From NCBI GenBank assembly GCA_002862165.1, contig PKCL01000221.1, forward strand, positions 1-11,665: DNA of 11,665 nt, read 5' to 3'. The notes beneath the pieces were generated by a model that had not been told where the DNA came from, did no database searches, and worked only from the letters and a program-made list of their open reading frames with translations. Position 1 is the stretch's first letter, and every line of letters begins with the position of its first letter. Of the stretch, positions 1 through 5,773 are shown piece after piece. Made by a program: the position numbers and the translations under genes. Source of the DNA: Planctomycetaceae bacterium (lineage in GTDB: Bacteria > Planctomycetota > Planctomycetia > Pirellulales > UBA1268).

Positions 1-54
1 TTGAAGGACCCTAACAACAAAGGGTTTGAAGTTCCTGACGCAAAGAACGTTTAA
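1..54 (+). CDS. C-terminal end of an upstream gene (partial, unidentified)
   Basis: Frame 1 is open from the left edge to a TAA at 52-54 and would encode 17 residues ending in DPNNKGFEVPDAKNV. The composition is hydrophilic and protein-like. One other + frame stays open about as long, so the choice of frame is a judgement based on residue content. Too little remains to name a family. The next gene starts about 50 bp downstream on the same strand, so this may be the preceding member of the same gene group. Confidence 0.4.
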   Translation: MKDPNNKGFEVPDAKNV

Positions 55-90
55 TTGAGGTGACTTTGGATTCGGCAACTGTACTCGACG

Positions 91-114
91 CATGAATAGA
101 AATGCATGAATAGA
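91..114 (+). repeat. 10-bp direct repeat overlapping the hydratase start
   Basis: CATGAATAGA occurs at 91-100 and again at 105-114, a 14-bp period. Each copy contains an ATG. The first ATG (92) opens a 5-codon frame that ends at the TGA at 107-109. The second ATG (106) opens the hydratase gene. An in-frame TAG at 97-99 rules out any start further upstream for that gene. The period is not a multiple of three, so only the second copy can serve as its start. Confidence 0.8.
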
Positions 115-930
115 TCTACCGATTCTCGAATATCACAGGTTGGAGCGTTAGCAGCCCGTCAACTCGATGACTATGACTCCCATCAGCCTGGCATGCTTTT
201 TGCGAAGGGTCTTGTTTTGGATGTGCAGCAGGGATATGAGCTGCAAAACGCCGTCGCAGAGTTGCGGTACCAACGAGGCGAGCGATTGATTGGATATAAG
301 GTTGGCTGTACTTCGTCGGCGATTCAGGAGCAACTCAAGATTAGTCATCGTGTGCGAGGATTGCTTTTTGATACAGAGCAGCATGAGTCAGGAGCGGTCT
401 TGTCTCAGCAGAGTTTTTCCAATCTCGCAATTGAAGGTGAGCTTGCAATAGAGCTGTCTCGTGAGCCGAAAGAAGAAGATTTCACTGGTCATTTGCTACC
501 GGGCTGCATCTCTCGAATATTCCCGGTTATCGAGTTACATCACCATGTGATGCGTGGGCAGCAGGCATCAGCTGGTGAACTGATTGCAAATAATGCTATT
601 CATGCTGGGTTTGTTTCTGGCGGTGGCGGCCTTTCGTCAAATTGTTTTTTAGAAAGCATGTTTGATGAAGCCCGAGTTGAAATTTTTCGAGACAATCAAC
701 TGCTTGGACAATGCGAAGGGCAGCTTATGCTTGAGACGATTCACTCGTCGCTGAAATGGTTGTGGCTCGAATTGTTGCAGCGTGATGACCGACTTCGCGC
801 AGGACAGGTTATTCTCACGGGGTCTATTCCAAACTTGTTTCCCGTGATAGGTGCGTGTTGTCTTCGAGTTGAGTCAATTCCCTTTGGTGATGTTGCAACT
901 GAAGTGAAAGACCGAATACAAGCCAAATAA
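106..930 (+). CDS. 2-keto-4-pentenoate hydratase-like protein (MhpD/FAH superfamily)
   Basis: A 274-residue protein of the MhpD/HpcG branch of the fumarylacetoacetate hydrolase superfamily. Members are cytoplasmic, divalent-metal-dependent hydratases or decarboxylases acting on 2-oxo-acid enols, as in meta-cleavage pathways. Family signatures seen: GYKVGCTS at 63-70 with the conserved Lys65; the Glu-x-Glu metal pair in IEGELAIEL (E110, E112); a third metal-ligand candidate in FPVIELHH (E143); the small-residue segment IANNAIHAGFV (160-170); and LTGSIPN (237-243). Length is typical, and there is no signal peptide or membrane segment. The loop after the third ligand (HHHVMRGQQ) is unlike the canonical family, so the substrate should not be assumed to be 2-hydroxypentadienoate. 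ATG 106 is chosen because an in-frame TAG lies at 97-99; no clear ribosome binding site precedes it. It is the only evidently cytoplasmic enzyme here. A decarboxylase or another FAH-type hydrolase role is possible. Confidence 0.85.
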   Translation: MNRSTDSRISQVGALAARQLDDYDSHQPGMLFAKGLVLDVQQGYELQNAVAELRYQRGERLIGYKVGCTSSAIQEQLKISHRVRGLLFDTEQHESGAVLSQQSFSNLAIEGELAIELSREPKEEDFTGHLLPGCISRIFPVIELHHHVMRGQQASAGELIANNAIHAGFVSGGGGLSSNCFLESMFDEARVEIFRDNQLLGQCEGQLMLETIHSSLKWLWLELLQRDDRLRAGQVILTGSIPNLFPVIGACCLRVESIPFGDVATEVKDRIQAK

Positions 931-979
931 GTGTGTCATGCTATTCTTCATAAAGACATAGGGAGAGTAGCGTTCCAAG

Positions 980-997
980 GTTCTTAGCATTGAGAAC
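980..997 (+). other. Weak inverted repeat between the hydratase and the multidomain gene
   Basis: GTTCT (980-984) and AGAAC (993-997) can form a 5-bp stem, 6 bp with a G-U pair, around a loop of 6-8 nt. CGTTC at 971-975 competes for GAACG at 994-998. No T-run follows directly; only the pyrimidine-rich stretch from 1001 does. It may be a weak terminator, an operator or chance. Confidence 0.2.
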
Positions 998-1029
998 GTT
1001 CACCTTTTAGTCTTTGTTGTACCCGCTTT

Positions 1030-1033
1030 GGAG
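1030..1033 (+). promoter_or_regulatory. Ribosome binding site supporting the start at 1043
   Basis: GGAG at 1030-1033 sits 9 nt before the ATG at 1043. The signal peptide begins directly at that codon, so the two lines of evidence agree on the start. Confidence 0.5.
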
Positions 1034-1042
1034 TGAGTCAGT

Positions 1043-4000
1043 ATGGATGGGCTTTGGCAGTCGAGATTAAGCGTTTCGGTACTTTTCGTGTTAGGCACGT
1101 GTGTTGGGCAGGCAAATGCGTGGGGTGCTGAAACATTCGATTTTCGAGACGGCGACCGAGTTGTTTTTCTTGGTGATGCCCTGGTTGAACAGGAGCAATA
1201 TGCCGGCTGGATTGAACTGATGATGACAGCGGCGTTTCCTGAACGGGATGTCACGTTTCGTAATCTTGGTTGGAGTGCGGATACCCCGAGTGGAAAATCA
1301 CGATTCGGTTTGAGTCTGTTGCCAGCCGGTCGCGCGCCAGCTGATGAGGGGTGGAAGCAGCTTGTAAAACAGCTTGAGTTTATACGGCCTACCGTCATTG
1401 TCTTTGGGTACGGAATGGCAAGCTCTCTTGAAGGTGGCATTGAAGGCGTTGCAGCATTTACGAAAGAATATCAACGACTGATTCATACAGCCGAACAACT
1501 TCAACCGGGTGTGCGTTGTGTGTTTCTCTCTCCGCTTGGAAGTCTTTCTGACACGCACCAAAAAAATCAACCACATGCATCTGTGTTGGCTGCGTATACA
1601 AACGCTATCAGTCGAATCGCTGATGCAAATCATGGTGTGTTTGTAGATTTGTCGCATGTGGCAGTCGAGGATGACCTTCGCAAGGATCCAATTCATCTTA
1701 ATGATGCGGGGTATCGGGAAGCTGCTATCGCGATAGGGCAGGCGCTTGGCTTCGATGACAAATGGATCAGTAATGCCCATGTCGAAGTATTAAGAAGTAC
1801 GATTCTGAAAAAGAATGTCTGGTGGTTTCACCGGTCTCGCCCAGCGAACATGGCATATGTTTTTGGATTTCGAAAACGAGAACAGGGGCAGAATGCAGTT
1901 GAGATTCCACAATACGATCAACTGATTGTTGAAGAGGAGCAGGCCATTGCATTGCTGCGGAAGTTAGACGGTACATCTGTGGAATCAAAGCCGGCTAGAA
2001 CTGACTCTCACTACGCCACCTTCACGAAACAACCAACTCCACAGTTTACTGTTGGAGAAAACCTCGAAGTAAGCCTGTGGGCTGAGAACCCACAGCTGAA
2101 TAAGCCAATTCAGATGAATTTTGATGCAGCAGGAAGGCTCTGGGTGGCGAGCAGCGAAGCGTATCCCATGATTGAAGTTGGGCAAGCAGCTCCGGATAAG
2201 ATTCTGATATTGGAAGACACCAATGCTGATGGGAAAGCAGATACATCAACAGTGTTTGCTGATGGCTTACTTATTCCCACAGGAGTCGAGCCAGGGCATG
2301 GGGGCTGCTATGTGGCACAAAGTACGGACCTGTTGTTTTTGAAAGATACAAATGGCGATGGGAGAGCAGACCTTAAACAGCGAGTACTCAGTGGTTTTGG
2401 AACGGAAGACACCCACCACAATCTTCACACACTTCGCTGGGGGCCTGACGGTCGGTTGTATATGAATCAATCGATCTATACGCGAACCGATACAGAGACA
2501 CCACGAGGGGTTGTTCGTTTAAAAGCTGGTGGTGGCTTTCGCTACAATACGAGCACGATGCGGATGGAGGTTGTATTCCGGGGTCTTGTAAATTCGTGGG
2601 GACACCAGTTTGATGACTTTGGGCAATCATTCCTAACTGATGGTGCTGGCTTTAGTGGAATTGCCTATTCGTTTCCGGGCGCGGCATTTAAGCCGACACC
2701 AGGCGCGAAACGAGTGTTGGGGCTGATTAGTCCTGGAAGTTATCCCAAGTTTGCCTCGGCTGAAATTATTTCTGGAAATTCGTTTCCGCCGGAGTGGCAG
2801 GGCTCGGTGATTACCTGTGACTTTCGAGCAAACCGTGTCACCAGGTTTAGCCTCGAAGAGCAGGGGGCTGGTTTTGTCACAACCCAAGAAGATGATTTGC
2901 TACGCACAGCAAGTAGCACGTTCCGACCAATTGATGTGAAGCAGGGGCCTGATGGTGCTCTTTATATTGCTGACTGGTCAAATCCGATTATCAATCATGG
3001 CGAGGTCGACTTTCGTGATGAGCGTCGAGATCGCTGGCATGGTCGTATCTGGCGAGTTACCTGGAAGGGTGGAGCACCAAAAGAGAAAGAAGACCTTACA
3101 CAAATTGCTTCAAAGGCTCTGTTGGATCGGCTTATTTCTAATGATCGCTATACGCGTGACCAAGCACGGCGTGTCCTCTTGGAGCGAGATGATCTTCCAG
3201 AGAAGCAGGTGCACGAGTGGACAAAAGCATCTTCTGATGAATACCAGAAACTGCAGGGTGTCTGGCTTCAGCAGGGACTCGACATGATCGATTTCCAAGA
3301 TGTGAGGGCGCTGGCCTCGGCAGATGATCCAAAAGTCAGATCGGCAGCAATGCGCATTGTGAGCGATCTGGTCGATCCGGCGACGGACAGTTCGCAGCCA
3401 CTTGATGCAACCGCGGCACTCGCGATCTACCGACAAGCGGTTATGGATGAACATCCACGTGTACGGCTTGAGGCCATTCGTGGTTTGGGGAAGCTGAAGA
3501 CGGTTGAAGCTGCATCAGTTGCATTAATGTCACTCAACTTGCCACGAGACAGGTTTCTTGACTTTGCTCTTGCGACCACGATGGACGAACTTGCGGATGT
3601 GTTTATGGTTGCACTTGATCAGGGGCAGTGGAAGCCAGACTCACCAGCTCGTGCGAAGCAATTAGAGTTTGCACTTACGAGTATCGATTCAAGACTCGCT
3701 GCATCCTACCTCTCAAAACGTCTCGCAAAAGAATCAATACCCGCAGACGGTACCGGGCCATGGATTGAGTTAATAGCGCAGACAGGTGGAAAGACAGAAT
3801 TGACAAAGTTGTTTACGCAAGTCGTGCAGAAAGACTTTGAAGGAAGTGTGATGGTTCGCGCGATCAATGCACTTGCGACTGCTCAGCGTGTGCGGAAGCA
3901 AAAGCCAGCAGGCGATTTAAATCAGATACGTGCCTTGCTTGAGCTGAAAGATCCAGCGGTCAAAATGGCTGCCATCAGGCTTGTTGGTGTGTGGCAAATG

Positions 4001-5371
4001 AAAGCATGTATAAGCCTGTTGGCAGATGTGGCTACAGAAGAAGCGGAAGCTTCAATTCAAATCGCTGCAATGCAGTCGTTGCAAGAGATTGGACAGCCAA
4101 GTGTCTCGGCACTGGCACGACTCGTGCGTTCTAAAAATACAGGCGTCCGAAGGCAAGCAGTCATTTGCTTAGCAGCGTTAAATCCACAAGCTGCTGCAAA
4201 GCCTTTTTATCAATCACTTAGTGAGATTCAGAACGAACAGGACTTACTTAATTTCTGGCGACAGGTTCTTGTTAAGAAAAACACTGGTAAGGTTTTGGCG
4301 AAACAGATACCAAGCACTGGGATCACCGAGATGGCCGCACTTGCCGGCCTTACTGCTGCTCGTGATGCAGGCCGCAATGAGCCAGAATTGATCACTGTGA
4401 TTTCACCGTATGCCAACGTCACAAAGAAGGCTCAGGAGTTGACGCCTGACCGTGTTGCTGAACTTATTGACTTGGTTGAGCACGACGGGCAGCCTGCACG
4501 CGGTGAAGCTGTATACAGCAGGGAAGATATGCAGTGTATGACGTGCCATGCAATTGGCGGTGTTGGTGGGAAAGTTGGTCCGGACATGACAAGTCTGGGC
4601 GCAAGTGCACCGATCGACTACCTGATCGAATCAATCTATAAGCCAAATGCAAAAATTAAAGAAAACTATCACTCGGTGAATATCTTGACAGTTGATGGGC
4701 TGGTTCTCACCGGCATTATTGTCGGGAGTGACAATAATGAAGTCATTCTGCGAGATGCACGAAACAAACTTGTCCGAATCCCAAAAGATGACATTGAGTT
4801 TCAGAAGCCTGGGAAGTCATTGATGCCAGAAGGTCTTGTGGATCGATTAACTCAACAAGAACAGGTCGATTTAATCAAGTTCCTGACGCAGCTTGGCAGG
4901 CCTGGTAACTACGACGCCAGTAAAGGAGGTGTGGCGCGTGTCTACGAAGTGTTCACAGGCACGCAGCGTGCAGATGACGGCAATATTCAAGAGCTCATGT
5001 CGGAAACACAAGCCGATCAGTGGGTGCCGTTTCTCTCGAGAGTCAATGGTTCTGTCGCTGGTGTTCAGCTCGCCAGGAAAGCAAAAGTAGATAGAGCGAA
5101 AGAGTCTGGCGGTGTGTATCTGAAGACGGATATAGAAGTGGCGACAGACGGTGATGTCACGTTGAGTGCCAACGGTGCTGATGCAGCGGACCTCTGGGTT
5201 GATGCGATGCCCATTGAAGGAGATACAAACTTTACAACAGAACTCACCGCTGGAAAACATACTGTTGTCATTCGGCTTGATGGAAAAAAACTCCCTGCAA
5301 GCTTTCGGTTTGTGTCACGTGATGTCACGTTTCTGACACATATTGATAGCACTATGCCCAGCACGTTGTAG
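1043..5371 (+). CDS. Secreted multidomain haem protein: SGNH-like, Piru_Ver_Nterm propeller, HEAT-like repeats, cytochrome c, C-terminal beta domain
   Basis: A 1442-residue PVC-type giant protein. Residues 1 to about 29 form a signal peptide. Residues 33-235 are SGNH/GDSL-hydrolase-like, but the catalytic Ser position is Ala (FLGDALVEQ, A46) and the GxND block reads GYGM (122-125); only DPIH (215-218) keeps the Asp-His pair. Residues about 330-675 match the Piru_Ver_Nterm/TIGR02604 'membrane-bound dehydrogenase' beta-propeller related to PQQ sugar dehydrogenases. It has two Ca-binding-like DxNxDGxAD loops (392-400, 435-443) and repeated WGPDGRLY-like blade motifs. Residues about 685-1060 are helical, HEAT-like. 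Residues about 1150-1284 are a cytochrome c domain (TIGR02603 type) with CMTCH (1165-1169) and the likely distal ligand M1261 in SLMPEG. The tail (1290-1430) looks like a beta-sandwich, possibly a PA14-like carbohydrate-binding domain. It should act outside the cytoplasm. Electron transfer coupled to sugar oxidation is plausible from family resemblance but undemonstrated. No frameshift is seen. Confidence 0.9.
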   Translation: MDGLWQSRLSVSVLFVLGTCVGQANAWGAETFDFRDGDRVVFLGDALVEQEQYAGWIELMMTAAFPERDVTFRNLGWSADTPSGKSRFGLSLLPAGRAPADEGWKQLVKQLEFIRPTVIVFGYGMASSLEGGIEGVAAFTKEYQRLIHTAEQLQPGVRCVFLSPLGSLSDTHQKNQPHASVLAAYTNAISRIADANHGVFVDLSHVAVEDDLRKDPIHLNDAGYREAAIAIGQALGFDDKWISNAHVEVLRSTILKKNVWWFHRSRPANMAYVFGFRKREQGQNAVEIPQYDQLIVEEEQAIALLRKLDGTSVESKPARTDSHYATFTKQPTPQFTVGENLEVSLWAENPQLNKPIQMNFDAAGRLWVASSEAYPMIEVGQAAPDKILILEDTNADGKADTSTVFADGLLIPTGVEPGHGGCYVAQSTDLLFLKDTNGDGRADLKQRVLSGFGTEDTHHNLHTLRWGPDGRLYMNQSIYTRTDTETPRGVVRLKAGGGFRYNTSTMRMEVVFRGLVNSWGHQFDDFGQSFLTDGAGFSGIAYSFPGAAFKPTPGAKRVLGLISPGSYPKFASAEIISGNSFPPEWQGSVITCDFRANRVTRFSLEEQGAGFVTTQEDDLLRTASSTFRPIDVKQGPDGALYIADWSNPIINHGEVDFRDERRDRWHGRIWRVTWKGGAPKEKEDLTQIASKALLDRLISNDRYTRDQARRVLLERDDLPEKQVHEWTKASSDEYQKLQGVWLQQGLDMIDFQDVRALASADDPKVRSAAMRIVSDLVDPATDSSQPLDATAALAIYRQAVMDEHPRVRLEAIRGLGKLKTVEAASVALMSLNLPRDRFLDFALATTMDELADVFMVALDQGQWKPDSPARAKQLEFALTSIDSRLAASYLSKRLAKESIPADGTGPWIELIAQTGGKTELTKLFTQVVQKDFEGSVMVRAINALATAQRVRKQKPAGDLNQIRALLELKDPAVKMAAIRLVGVWQMKACISLLADVATEEAEASIQIAAMQSLQEIGQPSVSALARLVRSKNTGVRRQAVICLAALNPQAAAKPFYQSLSEIQNEQDLLNFWRQVLVKKNTGKVLAKQIPSTGITEMAALAGLTAARDAGRNEPELITVISPYANVTKKAQELTPDRVAELIDLVEHDGQPARGEAVYSREDMQCMTCHAIGGVGGKVGPDMTSLGASAPIDYLIESIYKPNAKIKENYHSVNILTVDGLVLTGIIVGSDNNEVILRDARNKLVRIPKDDIEFQKPGKSLMPEGLVDRLTQQEQVDLIKFLTQLGRPGNYDASKGGVARVYEVFTGTQRADDGNIQELMSETQADQWVPFLSRVNGSVAGVQLARKAKVDRAKESGGVYLKTDIEVATDGDVTLSANGADAADLWVDAMPIEGDTNFTTELTAGKHTVVIRLDGKKLPASFRFVSRDVTFLTHIDSTMPSTL

Positions 5372-5372
5372 G

Positions 5373-5411
5373 CAGATTTTCTAGCCAGACTTTCTAGCCA
5401 GACTTTCTAGT
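5373..5411 (+). repeat. Tandem repeat, three copies of a 13-bp unit
   Basis: Three adjacent copies start one base after the stop codon at 5369-5371: CAGATTTTCTAGC (5373-5385), CAGACTTTCTAGC (5386-5398) and CAGACTTTCTAGT (5399-5411). The copies differ at one internal position and at the last base. Each contains CTAG, a tetranucleotide that is rare in many bacterial genomes. The function is unknown; replication slippage would explain the array. Confidence 0.9.
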
Positions 5412-5436
5412 TGGGGATGATTTTTTGTTCCACTTT

Positions 5437-5442
5437 TATAAT
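5437..5442 (+). promoter_or_regulatory. Candidate -10 box (TATAAT)
   Basis: A perfect sigma70-type -10 hexamer lies in an AT-rich stretch about 330 bp before the preferred start of the PSCyt gene. No good -35 box lies at 16-18 bp; TTGGGG at 5411-5416 has a 20-bp spacer. The call rests on the hexamer alone and would imply a long untranslated leader. Confidence 0.3.
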
Positions 5443-5493
5443 TGTTGATCAAGAGGTCGACGACACTCCGTGCCCATAACGATTCGTGAAAGA

Positions 5494-5523
5494 AAAAAGT
5501 CAGCAATATACTTTTTATGCTGA
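5494..5523 (+). terminator. Two overlapping, mutually exclusive inverted repeats (possible weak terminator)
   Basis: AAAAAGT (5494-5500) pairs with ACTTTTT (5510-5516) as a 7-bp stem with a 9-nt loop. TCAGCA (5500-5505) pairs with TGCTGA (5518-5523) as a 6-bp stem with a 12-nt loop. They share bases, so only one can form at a time. The A/T-rich first stem resembles a weak bidirectional terminator, but no strong GC stem followed by a U-run is present. Confidence 0.22.
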
Positions 5524-5618
5524 AAAGAATTGAATCAACGTTGTTGTTTCAACTCTGCTTGGTATCGAACGTTGTTGTTTTGGTACGGATGAAGCATTAT
5601 TTTTTTGCGAATTATTAA
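5517..5618 (+). CDS. Doubtful 33-residue ORF, possible single-span membrane microprotein
   Basis: ATG 5517 to TAA 5616-5618 encodes MLKRIESTLLFQLCLVSNVV followed by VLVRMKHYFFANY. Basic residues (K3, R4) precede a hydrophobic stretch (about 9-23) bounded by R24 and K26, an arrangement typical of one short membrane span. There is no Shine-Dalgarno site, and TTG-rich repeats in AT-rich DNA easily encode Leu/Val runs, so this may be accidental. Confidence 0.13.
   Translation: MLKRIESTLLFQLCLVSNVVVLVRMKHYFFANY
5537..5580 (+). repeat. Direct repeat of a 13-mer (AACGTTGTTGTTT), 31 bp apart
   Basis: AACGTTGTTGTTT occurs at 5537-5549 and 5568-5580. The first copy is followed after a short gap by TTGGTATCG and the second directly by TTGGTACGG. 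The core ACGTTGTTGTT recurs at 5789-5799, just inside the preferred PSCyt reading frame. A spacing of 31 bp is near three helical turns, so paired regulator sites are possible; nothing else supports this. Confidence 0.75.
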
Positions 5619-5773
5619 AAAGAAAAAAATAGTGTTTTTTCTGCTGTTCTGACGTAATGTGAGGTTCTATCGTAGAGCAGTCTTATGCCGTAAGGTACGA
5701 AGTGGGTGACACATGTATTAGAGAGTGGGCACGTGTGACTGAGCAAATCCGTAGAATGCGGTTGGAAAAATTT

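Larger units (their letters stand above)
5372..5701. other. Intergenic region, AT-rich, with repeats and candidate signals
   Basis: This is the only non-coding stretch longer than 300 bp, and it extends to 5773 if the preferred start of the next gene is right. From left to right it holds a 3 x 13 bp tandem repeat, a perfect TATAAT, two overlapping inverted repeats, a doubtful 33-codon ORF containing a repeated 13-mer, and long A and T tracts at 5600-5640. An 8-bp A/T-only-core stem, AGAAAAAA (5621-5628) with TTTTTTCT (5635-5642), closes a 6-nt loop. I see no tRNA, riboswitch or recognisable ncRNA. It separates the multidomain gene from the three-gene cluster, so the cluster's promoter most likely lies here. 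Confidence 0.6.

Noticed and set aside
2952..3287. Open frame of 111 codons inside the multidomain gene
   Set aside because: It overlaps the strongly conserved propeller end and HEAT-like part in another frame, has no family resemblance and has no ribosome binding site.
3110..3454. Minus-strand open frame of 114 codons, and the many similar antisense frames across the window
   Set aside because: All lie opposite well-supported + strand genes, show no domain signatures and have the composition of translated antisense DNA.
5605..5633. TTGCGA with AATAGT 17 bp downstream as a promoter for the PSCyt gene
   Set aside because: The -10 hexamer matches only four of six bases and the region is so AT-rich that such pairs are expected.
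5621..5642. A/T-rich stem AGAAAAAA / TTTTTTCT as a terminator
   Set aside because: Almost purely A-U pairs with a 6-nt loop are unstable, and adjacent A and T tracts produce such pairing without function.
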